DNA from: Bradyrhizobium symbiodeficiens
GTDB lineage: Bacteria > Pseudomonadota > Alphaproteobacteria > Rhizobiales > Xanthobacteraceae
Direction: 5' to 3'
Assembly (NCBI RefSeq): GCF_002266465.3
Contig: NZ_CP029427.2
Span: 682,001 to 746,000, forward strand
DNA length: 64,000 nucleotides
Under the pieces are notes generated by a model. That model did not search any database, was not told the origin of the DNA, and saw only the letters and a program-made list of their open reading frames with translations. Of this stretch, positions 8,099-16,530 are shown piece after piece. Positions within the stretch are counted from its first letter, which is position 1; each line of letters begins with the position of its first letter. The position numbers were made by a program, and so were the translations under genes.

Positions 8099-9055
8099 AT
8101 GACGATCACACGACGCACGCTGCTGGCCGCACCGGCCATTCTCGCATTGACGCCGGCAAGCGCGCAGGCCGGAAAGATCACGCTGGTGGTGCCGTTTCCG
8201 CCGGGCGGCTCGACCGACGCGATGGCGCGGCTGTTGCAGGCCAGCCTGCAAACCAAGCTCGGCCGCATCGTCGTGGTCGAGAACAAGTCGGGCGCGGCCG
8301 GCGCGCTCGGCGCGGCGCAGGTCGCCAAGAGCCCGGCGGACGGCACCTCGTTCCTGGTCACCTTCGATTCCCACGCGGTGATCCCGTCGATCCTCGACAA
8401 GCCGCCGGTCGACGTCGAGCGCGAGCTGATGCCGGTGCTCCTGATCGGCACCGCGCCCTACGTGATCGCCGCCGGCGCCGGCCGTCCCTACAAGAGCTTC
8501 GCCGACGTGGTCGCGGCCTGCAAGGCGACGCCGGGCGCGGTGAAATACGCCTCGGTCGGCATCGGCACGCTCGGCCATCTCGCCATGACCGTGCTCGGCA
8601 GCAAGGCCGGCGTCGAGATCATGCACGTGCCCTATCGCGGCGGCGGGCCGGCGATGAACGACGTGCTCGGCGGCCATGTCGATCTCATCGCGGGATCGGC
8701 GGCGCTGGTCGCCGCCCAGCTCGGCACTAACATGCTGCATCCGATCCTGCAGCTCGGCCGCGAGCGGCTGCCGGCCCTGCCTGGCACGCAGACCGCGATC
8801 GAGGCGGGCTTTCCGGATTTCGAGACGCTGGCCTGGTGGGGCATCTTCGCGCCCGCAGGCACGCCGCCCGATGTCGTCGCAGCCTTCGCGGCGGCCTCCA
8901 AGGAAATCCTGAGCGAGCCCGCGACCGCCGCCCAGCTCAAGGACACTCAGCACATGACGCTGCTGCTCCAGGACGGCGCAGCCTTCAAGACCTTCTTCGA
9001 CAAGCAGGTCGCCACTTGGGGCAAGGTGGTGAAGGACAATAATATCAGGGCGTAG
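8099..9055 (+). CDS. TctC/Bug-type tripartite tricarboxylate transporter binding protein
   Basis: 318 residues. N-terminal TRRTLLAAPAILALTPASAQA is a signal peptide with a twin Arg, possibly Tat-dependent. Mature protein shows the family's strand-1 signature ITLVVPFPPGGSTDAMARLL, the VVENKSGAAGALGAAQVA segment, HVPYRGGGPAMNDVLGGHVD, and WWGIFAPAGTP. Binds carboxylates in the periplasm for TctAB. No TctA or TctB lies in this window, so it is an orphan, a common situation for the expanded Bug family. AGGGGA sits just before ATG 8099. A terminator-like hairpin follows. Confidence 0.9.
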   Translation: MTITRRTLLAAPAILALTPASAQAGKITLVVPFPPGGSTDAMARLLQASLQTKLGRIVVVENKSGAAGALGAAQVAKSPADGTSFLVTFDSHAVIPSILDKPPVDVERELMPVLLIGTAPYVIAAGAGRPYKSFADVVAACKATPGAVKYASVGIGTLGHLAMTVLGSKAGVEIMHVPYRGGGPAMNDVLGGHVDLIAGSAALVAAQLGTNMLHPILQLGRERLPALPGTQTAIEAGFPDFETLAWWGIFAPAGTPPDVVAAFAAASKEILSEPATAAQLKDTQHMTLLLQDGAAFKTFFDKQVATWGKVVKDNNIRA

Positions 9056-9085
9056 ACCCGCCCGCCGACGGCTGCATTGATCGCG

Positions 9086-9116
9086 GCGAGGGCTTCCGGT
9101 TTGGCCCTCGCTTTGA
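9086..9116 (+). terminator. Intrinsic terminator-like hairpin after TctC-type gene
   Basis: GCGAGGGC (9086-9093) pairs perfectly with GCCCTCGC (9104-9111) around a 10-base loop and is followed by TTTG. The T tract is short, so rho-independent termination is plausible rather than certain. A second hairpin, AACCCGC (9133-9139) with GCGGGTT (9145-9151), sits between it and the tRNA. Confidence 0.55.
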
Positions 9117-9155
9117 TATGTACACCTCAGGCAACCCGCGACGAGCGGGTTCCGC

Positions 9156-9232
<77 letters not shown>

Positions 9233-9345
9233 GCCTGCTCTTCTCTTGCGAGAGATAAGTCCGAGATCCGCGCAAGGCGCTTACGGTATTCGGCAGGCGT
9301 CACGAAATCGTGGCGTCCTGGAGCCCAATTTCGTAGTCCTTACGG

Positions 9346-10242
9346 ATGCGGCCTCGAAAGATCGATCTCAACCTGCTTGTGACGCTGGAGGCGCTCGTCG
9401 CCGAGAAGAGCGTGTCCAGGACGGCGCAGAGACTGGGCCTGACCCAGTCGGCTGTCAGCCATTCGCTGCGGCGGCTGCGCGCTGCGTTCAGCGACCAACT
9501 CTTCGTCCGCTCCCCGACTGGAGTGGAGCCGACGCGACGGGCGCTCGAGATTGCGAGCGCGACGCGGCTCGCACTGGAACAACTGGAGCAGACCATCGAT
9601 GGTTCTGCGGCCTTTGATCCCGCGACCGCGGAGCGGACGTTTTCCCTTCGTCTGTCCGAATATGTCTCGAGCCATCTGCTTCGGCGCCTGTGTCCGATCC
9701 TACGGCAGGAGGCGCCCGGGGTCCGCATTCTTGCAACCCATTTCACCGGCGATCCCCGTGAGGACGAAATCGTCGGCGACGAAATCCATGTGCGTCTTGC
9801 CGCTTCTGGCGGGGTGATCGGTCGCCGCGAACGGCTGCGTGTCGTCGACGAGAAGTTCGTCGTCCTGATGCGAAAGTCGCACCCCGCGCGCCGCAAGCCG
9901 ATGACTCTCGCGTCCTATGCGGCGCTTTCCCATGTGAAGGTGGTGGGAACGATCGGCTCCAACATCATCGACGATGCGCTACGCATTCGCGGACTTCGCC
10001 GGGATGTCGTCTTCAGCGTTCCGAGTTGGCGCGACGCGATCCATATCGTTGCCAACAGCGATCTGCTCGCTGCGATCCCCGCACGGTGGACCAGGGATCA
10101 GGAGCAGCCGGCGGAACAGGTCACGACGCGGCCCTTCCCCCTCGATGACGTGACCTTCGCGATCGATCTGGAATGGCATCCGCGATTCAGCGGCGACGCC
10201 GGCCATAACTGGTTTCGCAGGCTCGTTGCCGGGCAGTTCTAG
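9346..10242 (+). CDS. LysR-family transcriptional regulator
   Basis: 298 residues. N-terminal winged HTH (IDLNLLVTLEALVAEKSVSRTAQRLGLTQSAVSHSLRRLR, about residues 6-45) and a substrate-binding-like effector domain beginning near residue 90. The NodD/NahR-like branch is suggested by LNLLVTLEALVAEKSVSRTA. ATG 9346 has no strong ribosome site. CACGA-AA-TCGTG at 9301-9312 is a possible self-regulatory site. It reads in the same direction as the MFS gene that follows, an arrangement less common than divergence, with a 17-base palindrome in the gap. It probably controls the 10362-14658 genes. Confidence 0.9.
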   Translation: MRPRKIDLNLLVTLEALVAEKSVSRTAQRLGLTQSAVSHSLRRLRAAFSDQLFVRSPTGVEPTRRALEIASATRLALEQLEQTIDGSAAFDPATAERTFSLRLSEYVSSHLLRRLCPILRQEAPGVRILATHFTGDPREDEIVGDEIHVRLAASGGVIGRRERLRVVDEKFVVLMRKSHPARRKPMTLASYAALSHVKVVGTIGSNIIDDALRIRGLRRDVVFSVPSWRDAIHIVANSDLLAAIPARWTRDQEQPAEQVTTRPFPLDDVTFAIDLEWHPRFSGDAGHNWFRRLVAGQF

Positions 10243-10262
10243 CTCGCGAATGAATGTAGCTC

Positions 10263-10279
10263 ATGTTCGATATGAACAT
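10263..10279. promoter_or_regulatory. Palindromic LysR-type operator candidate
   Basis: ATGTTC-GATAT-GAACAT is a perfect 6+6 palindrome in an AT-rich stretch (10255-10300) that stands out from its GC-rich surroundings. It lies between the LysR gene and the MFS gene, about 85 bases before the MFS start, and contains a T-N11-A core as LysR sites usually do. Confidence 0.55.
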
Positions 10280-10361
10280 TATGAATTATATTTCTTAGTC
10301 CGTCCTGTGACATTGTCGGTCAACGTTCCCCACAACAAAGCAATGGAACGGGAGGGATACG

Positions 10362-11675
10362 ATGATTTCCAAGCGGCGCTACTGCGTTTACGTCGGCCTG
10401 TTCGTGCTGATGTTCATCAATTATCTGGACCGGGTGAACCTGTCGGTCGCGGCCAAGCCTCTGTCGGAGAGTTATGGCTTATCGCCCATCGATATGGGTT
10501 ACATCTTTTCTGCCTTTCTCTGGACTTACCTGATCTGCCTGATCCCCATGGGTCTGGTCGCCGACCGGTTCGGCGGTCGCGCCGTCACCTATGCGACGCT
10601 CGGCATCTGGTCGCTGGCCGGAATCTGGACCGGACTCGCCACGACCTATTCATCGCTCTTCGCGTCGCGCCTGGTGCTCGGCGTGGGCGAGTCCGCGAGC
10701 TATCCCGCCGGCGGCAAGATCATCCGCGAATGGGCGCCCGAGAGTGAGCGCGGCGTTGCCGCTGCGTTTCTCAATTCCGGCGCGCATGCGGGACTTTGCT
10801 TCGGCTCCGTGGTGGTCGGCTCATTGATCGTCGAGTTCGGCTGGCGTGAATCCTTCTATCTCACCGGCGCTGCCGGTGTCGCTCTCGCGCTGCTCTGGTA
10901 CCTGCTGTACCGGCAGCCGGAAAAGGCGGCGTGGCTGAGCGCCGACGAGCGCGACTTCATCGTTGCCAATCGTGGCGCGATCGCTCCGGGCGGTGCAGCG
11001 AGGCTGAACCAACTGGGCGCCTTGAAGGGCCTGCTCGGCAGTTCGTCGATGTGGGCGCTCGCCCTGACGCAGGGCTGCGCCGGCTACACGCTCTATCTGT
11101 TCATGACCTGGCTGCCGAGCTATCTGGCCGCGTCACGCGGCATGGACATCCTGAAATCCAGCCTGTTCTCCGCGATCCCGTACGGCGTCGCCGCGTTGCT
11201 CGGTCTTGGCCTGGGTTGGTTCAGCGACAAGCTGCTGAAGCGCTCGGGCGCCAGCAACAGCGACCGGCGGAAGCTGATCGCGGCGATGCTGCTGCTGTCT
11301 TCCGTGATCCTGGCGGCTCCATTCGTCGAATCGATCTGGCTGATCGAGACGTTGATCAGCGTGTCGCTGGCGTGCGTTGCGACCGCCATGGCAATGAACA
11401 TCGCCCTGACCGCCGATCTCATGACCGATGGCCGCTACAACGGCGTCGCCACCAGCCTGCTGATCATGGGCGGAAACCTGTTCGGCACCGCCGCGCCGAT
11501 CGTGACCGGCTATGTCGTCGCCGCGACCGGCGGCTTCTCCGGCGCATTTCTGATCGCGGGCGTCCTGCTGCTTGGCGGCGCGGTCGTGATCACCTTCGGG
11601 GCGCACAAGCCGATCACCCTGGCGGACGATGCCCAGGTTCCTGTGAAGCGGGCCAGCGCAACATCGATTGCTTGA
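10362..11675 (+). CDS. MFS transporter, anion:cation symporter type
   Basis: 437 residues with about 12 membrane helices. INYLDRVNLSVAAKPLSESYGLSPIDMGYIFSAF at residues 19-52 is the signature of the ACS (GudP/ExuT/phthalate-type) branch, followed by GLVADRFGGRAVT and RLVLGVGESASYPAGGKIIREW. This branch imports organic anions such as sugar acids, phthalate or tartrate, driven by protons. GGGAGGG precedes ATG 10362. Followed after six bases by the binding-protein-fold gene, so probably cotranscribed. It is the likely uptake route for the substrate of this cluster. Confidence 0.9.
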   Translation: MISKRRYCVYVGLFVLMFINYLDRVNLSVAAKPLSESYGLSPIDMGYIFSAFLWTYLICLIPMGLVADRFGGRAVTYATLGIWSLAGIWTGLATTYSSLFASRLVLGVGESASYPAGGKIIREWAPESERGVAAAFLNSGAHAGLCFGSVVVGSLIVEFGWRESFYLTGAAGVALALLWYLLYRQPEKAAWLSADERDFIVANRGAIAPGGAARLNQLGALKGLLGSSSMWALALTQGCAGYTLYLFMTWLPSYLAASRGMDILKSSLFSAIPYGVAALLGLGLGWFSDKLLKRSGASNSDRRKLIAAMLLLSSVILAAPFVESIWLIETLISVSLACVATAMAMNIALTADLMTDGRYNGVATSLLIMGGNLFGTAAPIVTGYVVAATGGFSGAFLIAGVLLLGGAVVITFGAHKPITLADDAQVPVKRASATSIA

Positions 11676-11681
11676 GAGGTT

Positions 11682-12599
11682 ATGCCGATGAAGAAGATCA
11701 CTTTCACCGCGGTCTCGCGCAACTACTTCAACCTGCCGCTCTGGATCGCCAAGCATAGCGGCATGTTCGCCGACGAGGGTCTCGACGTCGCCATCGAGCT
11801 ATACGAGGGCGTCGATGAGGTCACCAATCGCATCCGCGATGGCCGGGCCCAGCTCGGCTACGGCATCACCGAGCATGTCGTCCTCGACAGCGAGAGCGGC
11901 GGCTTTCTCGAGATCATCGGCGGCAACGTCAATCGGCTTCCTTTCTCGTTCGTGGCCGGAAAGAACGTCAGGGGGTTCGAGGGCCTGCGCGGCGGGACGA
12001 TCGGCGTGTCCTCGATCGAGGCAGGCAGCTCGTCGCTGGTGATGAAGCTGATGTCGGCGAGGGGGCTCGAATACCCGCGCGACTACAAGATGCAGGCCGT
12101 GGGTCCCATCCTGGCGCGGTGGCAGATGCTGCAGTCCGGCGAGATCGATGCGGGCCTGCAAGGCGCTCCGCTGAACTATATGGCGGTCGATCAGGGCTTT
12201 CCGAGCCTTTGCGAGCCGCGCCAGGAAGTGCCGTATTTCCAGTTTACTTCTCTGAACGTCGATGGCCGCTGGGCCAAGGCCAACCCGGACATCATGGCGC
12301 CCTTCATGCGCGCCTTCGTCAGAGCGCACCGATGGTTTTTCGACAATCGGGAGGGGACAACCGCGATCGCGATGCAGGAAACCGGTGTCGCCCAGCGCTA
12401 CGCCGAGCGCGCTTGGGATGAATACGTCAAGGACGAGATATTCCCTCGCGACGGTGACGCGAACAACGACGCGGTTCAGGCTTTGATCGAAATCAGCTCG
12501 CTGATCCGCGCCGTTCCGAACCGGGTCAAGTCGTCGGCGGCCGACTACATCAACCGGAGCTATCTCCACGCGGCACAGCACGAGGTCGCGGCGGCGTGA
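11682..12599 (+). CDS. NMT1/NitT-TauT-like binding-protein-fold protein without signal peptide
   Basis: 305 residues that read as the substrate-binding-protein fold of the NMT1/THI5/TauA group: TAVSRNYFNLPLWIAKHSGMFADEGLDVAIELYEG at the N-terminus, a GYGITEHVVL strand, GTIGVSSIEAGSSSLVMKLM and GEIDAGLQGAPLNYMAVDQGF. The sequence begins directly with MPMKKITFTAVSRNYF, so there is no signal peptide and no ABC permease or ATPase next to it. Known cytoplasmic relatives of this fold include 4,5-dihydroxyphthalate decarboxylase and THI5. It may be an enzyme or an intracellular binder. Its stop overlaps the next gene's GTG. Confidence 0.75.
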   Translation: MPMKKITFTAVSRNYFNLPLWIAKHSGMFADEGLDVAIELYEGVDEVTNRIRDGRAQLGYGITEHVVLDSESGGFLEIIGGNVNRLPFSFVAGKNVRGFEGLRGGTIGVSSIEAGSSSLVMKLMSARGLEYPRDYKMQAVGPILARWQMLQSGEIDAGLQGAPLNYMAVDQGFPSLCEPRQEVPYFQFTSLNVDGRWAKANPDIMAPFMRAFVRAHRWFFDNREGTTAIAMQETGVAQRYAERAWDEYVKDEIFPRDGDANNDAVQALIEISSLIRAVPNRVKSSAADYINRSYLHAAQHEVAAA

Positions 12600-13363
12600 C
12601 GATCATGAAGCTGCCGGACATCGATTACGGTAGCCGGCTTCGCGTCGGCTTGCTCGTTCCCTCCGGAAATTCGGTCGCCGAGCCGGAGATCCGGGCCATG
12701 CTCCCGGCCGAAGTCTCGTCGCTCGTGACGAGATTGCCGCTGCGCGGCAGTTCCAAAGCGGAGCTGATGCAGATGCTGGAACAGCTCGAGCCGGCCTCCA
12801 GGCTGCTCGCGGATGCTGGCGTCGATGTCATCGTCTTTCACTGTACGGCCGTGTCGACCTTTGCGCCGGACCTCGCCGAGGGTATTCGCGATCGGATCCT
12901 GTCCGCGACGAATACCCGATGCTTCACTACAGCCGACGCAATCGTCGAGGCCTTGAAGCGGCTCGACGCCAAGCGCGTGACGCTCCTCACGCCCTACATC
13001 GAGGAAGTTCACGACCGCGAAATTGCGTTTCTCAAGCAGAATGGCTTTGCCGTCGATGGCAGTGCGCATCTCGGAATCAATACGAATGGCGATATGGCAA
13101 AGCTGTCGCCGGACGAGATTCTCGAATGGGCGAAGGACAAGGTCGGCCCGCGTGCGGATGCCTGCCTCATCAGCTGCACGGCGATCAAATCTGCTTCCAT
13201 GATCGCTCACCTCGAGCAGCACGTCGGCGTCCCCGTGTTGACCAGCAACCAGTGTATGGTGTGGCATTTGCTGGCATCGAACGGGATCGACGAGTTGCCG
13301 GAGAGTTACGGCAGTCTCTTTTTGACGGGCGCTGGCGTGAGGCAGCCGGTACTGCAGGCCTGA
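12596..13363 (+). CDS. Maleate isomerase / arylmalonate decarboxylase-like Asp/Glu racemase superfamily enzyme
   Basis: 255 residues counted from GTG 12596. Two catalytic-type Cys are present in the right context: FHCTAVS (Cys83) and LISCTAIKSASM (Cys194), matching the Cys pair of maleate cis-trans isomerases; arylmalonate decarboxylases keep just one. N-terminal GLLVPSGNSVAEPEIRAML is the family's substrate-carboxylate loop (PSGN/PSSN). GTG 12596 overlaps the preceding TGA as GTGA; ATG 12605 is the alternative. Isomerisation or racemisation of a dicarboxylate or of an arylmalonate-like acid is expected, substrate unknown. Confidence 0.82.
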   Translation: MTIMKLPDIDYGSRLRVGLLVPSGNSVAEPEIRAMLPAEVSSLVTRLPLRGSSKAELMQMLEQLEPASRLLADAGVDVIVFHCTAVSTFAPDLAEGIRDRILSATNTRCFTTADAIVEALKRLDAKRVTLLTPYIEEVHDREIAFLKQNGFAVDGSAHLGINTNGDMAKLSPDEILEWAKDKVGPRADACLISCTAIKSASMIAHLEQHVGVPVLTSNQCMVWHLLASNGIDELPESYGSLFLTGAGVRQPVLQA

Positions 13364-13518
13364 CCTGGCCGCCGGCTCCTGTTGCCGGACAGCGCAGCGA
13401 GATTTTTGCGCACAAGACTGCCGTTTGCCGGGTGTGACGGCGTGAAAATTGCTAGAAGGGGGTCCTTCCTTCGGCCGATTGAGGGGCGGCTGCCTCATCG
13501 CGACATTCGGAGACCAGA

Positions 13519-14658
13519 ATGCCTTTCGACCTGATCCTGCGCGGCGGACGCGTCGTCGACCCATCCCAGAAGCTCGATGCCATAACCGACGTCGCCTTCG
13601 CCGGTGGCAAGGTTGCCGCGGTCGGGACCGGGCTCAAGGCTGATCCGGGGACCGAGGTGCGCGACGTCTCGCAGTTCATCGTGACGCCCGGGCTGATCGA
13701 TCTCCACACCCATGTCTATTGGGGCGGCACTTCGCTCGGGATCGACGCCGAGGAATTCTGCCGGCTCTCCGGCGTCACCACGGCGGTCGACACCGGCAGC
13801 GCGGGCCCCGGCAATTTCGCCGGCTTTCGCAAGCATGTGATCGAGCCGAGCCAGGTTCGCATCCTCGCCTATCTGCACGTCTCGCATGCCGGCATCTTCG
13901 GTTTCTCGCACCGGATCATGGTCGGCGAAAGCGAGGAGTTGCGGCTGATGAATCCGATCGAGGCCGCGAAGGTGGCGGACGCCAATCGCGATCTCATCGT
14001 CGGCATCAAGGTGCGCGTCGGCCTGCACTCGTCGGGGACCTCAGGGGCCGTCCCGCTCGACATCGCGCTCGAGGTCGCCAACGAGGTCGGCATGCCCTTG
14101 ATGGCGCATATCGACCATCCGCCGCCGAGCTATGAGGAGGTGCTGGCCCGTCTGCGTCCCGGCGACGTGCTCACCCATGCGTTCCGTCCCTTTCCCAACA
14201 CGCCGGCGACTGCGCAAGGCACGGTAAAGAAGGCGGTGCTGGACGCGCGCGAACGCGGCGTGCTGTTCGACATCGGCCACGGCAAGGGCTCGTTCGCCTT
14301 CAAGACCGCGCGCGCCATGCTCGCCAACGGCTTCTATCCGGACACGATTTCCTCGGACATCCACCAGCTCTGCATCGACGGCCCGGCCTTCGACCAGGTC
14401 ACGACCATGTCGAAATTCCTCTGCATGGGCATGGAGCTGTCCGACGTGATTGCGGCCTCGACGGTGAACGCGGCGATGGCGCTACGCCGCCCCGAGCTCG
14501 GCAGCCTCAAGCCCGGCAGCGTCGGCGACGCCACGCTTGTTACGGTGAAGCAAGGCCAGTTCGATTATGAGGACGTCGTCGGCGAGCATTTGATCGGCGA
14601 CCGCAAGTTCGTGTCCGAAGGCGTCGTCATCGGCGGCCGGTGGTGGCATCCGAAGTGA
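13519..14658 (+). CDS. Amidohydrolase superfamily metallohydrolase (dihydroorotase/deacetylase-like)
   Basis: 379 residues. Metal-site motifs in order: LIDLHTHVYWG (HxH, about residue 60), GIKVRVGLHSSGTSG with a Lys suited to carboxylation, MAHIDHPPPSY, LTHAFRPF and the final Asp of TISSDIHQLCIDGPAFD. The arrangement fits the EF_0837/AHA_3915-type amidohydrolase/deacetylase family with a binuclear centre. Hydrolyses an amide, lactam or acyl group; substrate unknown. GGAG lies seven bases before ATG 13519. It is 155 bases after the racemase-like gene, so it may have its own promoter; that gap holds a short GCCGGC...GCCGG repeat and nothing else I recognise. Confidence 0.85.
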   Translation: MPFDLILRGGRVVDPSQKLDAITDVAFAGGKVAAVGTGLKADPGTEVRDVSQFIVTPGLIDLHTHVYWGGTSLGIDAEEFCRLSGVTTAVDTGSAGPGNFAGFRKHVIEPSQVRILAYLHVSHAGIFGFSHRIMVGESEELRLMNPIEAAKVADANRDLIVGIKVRVGLHSSGTSGAVPLDIALEVANEVGMPLMAHIDHPPPSYEEVLARLRPGDVLTHAFRPFPNTPATAQGTVKKAVLDARERGVLFDIGHGKGSFAFKTARAMLANGFYPDTISSDIHQLCIDGPAFDQVTTMSKFLCMGMELSDVIAASTVNAAMALRRPELGSLKPGSVGDATLVTVKQGQFDYEDVVGEHLIGDRKFVSEGVVIGGRWWHPK

Positions 14659-14665
14659 GCGTATG

Positions 14666-15388
14666 TCAGTCGCGTCCCGCTTCCATGATGGCCTTGGCCA
14701 ACCGCGCCGGGTCGGAGAAGCATAGTTCGTGGCTTCCGGGCACCTGGACCAGCCGAAAGAGGCCGAGCTTTTCCGACAGCCGCGGATGCCAGGGATAGCC
14801 GTGCGGCATCGCGGTGTCTTCGGTGCAGTTGATGTAGGATTTTGCCAGCGGCATCTCGGCCGGATTGGTCTTGAGCGTGATGTCGGTAAAGGTCGCCAGC
14901 GGATGCGGATTGAGGACGTTATAGGCGCGCTGCGCCGTTTCCAGATCTGCATCGTTGATGAAAGCTTCCCGCCAGACCGGGAACGGCAGCACCACTGAGC
15001 CGTCGCCGCGTTCGGCCGCGATGGTGTCGAACAGTCCGATATAGTGCGGCGGCACCATGTCGTTGAGGCATTCGCCATTGTTGGGCACGAAGGCATTCCA
15101 GTAGACCAGGCGGCGGATACGCTCCGGCGCGAGGTCGGCAACGCCCGTAATGATCATGCCGCCATAGGAATGGCCGAGCAGGATGACGTCCTTCAGATTA
15201 TTTTCGGCAAGATAGTCGGCGATCGACTGAATCGCTTCCTTCAGTCCCGTCGTCTTGGCATCGCCCGGGCGGTTGCCCTTGATCGTAGGCGTGTAGACTT
15301 GGTGCCCGGCGGCACGGATCGGTGCCGCGACAGGCTCGAACTCGGCACCGGTGTGCCATGCCCCGTGAACGAGAACGTAGGTCGACAT
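14666..15388 (-). CDS. Alpha/beta-fold hydrolase
   Basis: 240 residues. MSTYVLVHGAWHTGAEFEPVA has the HGxW oxyanion region, LLGHSYGGMIITG carries the nucleophile Ser (about residue 80), and VPGSHELCFSDP the catalytic His near residue 218. It matches the small esterase/carboxylesterase group often annotated as alpha/beta fold hydrolase or salicylate-esterase-like (plant hydroxynitrile-lyase-like). AGGAGGGG precedes ATG 15388. It is divergent from the AraC-family gene, which probably controls it through the direct repeats between them. It converges on the amidohydrolase with seven bases between stops. Confidence 0.87.
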   Translation of the reverse strand: MSTYVLVHGAWHTGAEFEPVAAPIRAAGHQVYTPTIKGNRPGDAKTTGLKEAIQSIADYLAENNLKDVILLGHSYGGMIITGVADLAPERIRRLVYWNAFVPNNGECLNDMVPPHYIGLFDTIAAERGDGSVVLPFPVWREAFINDADLETAQRAYNVLNPHPLATFTDITLKTNPAEMPLAKSYINCTEDTAMPHGYPWHPRLSEKLGLFRLVQVPGSHELCFSDPARLAKAIMEAGRD

Positions 15389-15485
15389 GTTGTGGCCCCT
15401 CCTGAGGGTGTGGTTAGATCGACAGACGTAGGCCCCCTTGCGGCTCGCGCGAGGCACGCAGCGGACAATTCTTGTTGTGCGAAGT

Positions 15486-15551
15486 GTGAACCGGCTGGTT
15501 ATTTGCCGCTTGGCTGGAAGTGAACCGGATTGGTCTCGGAGTGAACCGATG
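15486..15551. promoter_or_regulatory. Three GTGAACCG direct repeats, AraC operator candidate
   Basis: GTGAACCGG at 15486-15494, GTGAACCGG at 15520-15528 and GTGAACCGA at 15541-15549, all in the same orientation, spaced 34 and 21 bases (about three and two helical turns). The first two continue with a TGG (CTGG, ATTGG). The third touches the ATG of the AraC gene. AraC-type proteins commonly bind direct repeats, so autoregulation plus control of the divergent hydrolase is a reasonable inference. Confidence 0.6.
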
Positions 15552-16529
15552 CAGGAGATCGAGCGCGCCGTTCCGTCACGCCAATCGGCCTGGGACACCG
15601 CGGATATCAGGCCAAGCGAGCAATTTGCCTACTACCGCGAGGCAGTCTGCCAGGCCTTTATGAAATTGACCCCGGAGCCGATGGCGGCCGCGGGCTTCCG
15701 CGCCAGTGTCGAGAATGTCAGGCTCGGCGATGCCGCGATCAATCGCGTCAGCTTTCCCGAGCACGTGGTGCGTCGTTCCGCGGCCGACATCGCGGCGTCC
15801 GACCGCAGTTGCTTCTATCTCAATCTGAAGCTGGCCGGCCGCTGCCGCATTCGGCAGGACGGCCGCGAGATCAGTCTGTCGTCAGGACAGGTCGGAATTT
15901 TCGACAGCGATCGGCAGTTCGCTCTTCTGCACGACCGTGGTCCGCAATTGCGGGTCGTCTCGTTCTGGGTGCCGGCGGAGGTTCTGCGCGAACGCTTGCC
16001 GGCGTCGTTCGACGTCGCCGCGTCCCGAGTCTCCGACGACCCCTTTGTCGGCCATCTCATCGTGGAGACGGCGCGCACGCTCAGCGACGGCGCGCTGCGC
16101 ATGACCGAGCAGGAGGGCGTGCGGTTGTTCCGGGCGCTGATCGAACTGGTCGCCGTGAGCCTGTCGCGGCGGAGTCGGGCAGGCGCTGCGGCGTCCGAGA
16201 GTCTTGCCGACGCAACCACCCTGGCGCTGAAGCGCGCCATTCACCGGCGGCTCCGCGAGCCCGGCCTTGCGGTCGCCGATGTCGCCGAGGCCGTCGGCAT
16301 CAGCGAGCGGTACGTGCACAAGCTGCTGGCACGATCGGGCTCCAGCTTCACCGATTATGTCATCGACCATCGGCTCGACGGAGCGGCCAGGGATCTCGGG
16401 GATCCCGAGATGGCGGCCCGTGCGATCGGCGCCATCGCCTTCGATTGGGGCTTCTCGGACCTCTCGCACTTCACCCGGCGCTTCAAGCAGCGTTTCGGCT
16501 GCCGGCCGCGCGACTGGCGTGCGCGTTGA
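15549..16529 (+). CDS. AraC-family transcriptional regulator
   Basis: 326 residues. An N-terminal sensory domain of the AraC_binding_2 type (about residues 25-195, including FYLNLKLAGRCRIRQDGREISLSSGQVGIFDSDRQF) and a C-terminal double HTH (about 225-325) with VADVAEAVGISERYVHKLLARSG and the signature AFDWGFSDLSHFTRRFKQRFGCRPRDWR. ATG 15549 is preferred; the frame is open further upstream but without a better start. Its own start overlaps the third direct repeat, consistent with repression of its own synthesis. Confidence 0.9.
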   Translation: MQEIERAVPSRQSAWDTADIRPSEQFAYYREAVCQAFMKLTPEPMAAAGFRASVENVRLGDAAINRVSFPEHVVRRSAADIAASDRSCFYLNLKLAGRCRIRQDGREISLSSGQVGIFDSDRQFALLHDRGPQLRVVSFWVPAEVLRERLPASFDVAASRVSDDPFVGHLIVETARTLSDGALRMTEQEGVRLFRALIELVAVSLSRRSRAGAAASESLADATTLALKRAIHRRLREPGLAVADVAEAVGISERYVHKLLARSGSSFTDYVIDHRLDGAARDLGDPEMAARAIGAIAFDWGFSDLSHFTRRFKQRFGCRPRDWRAR

Positions 16530-16530
16530 T

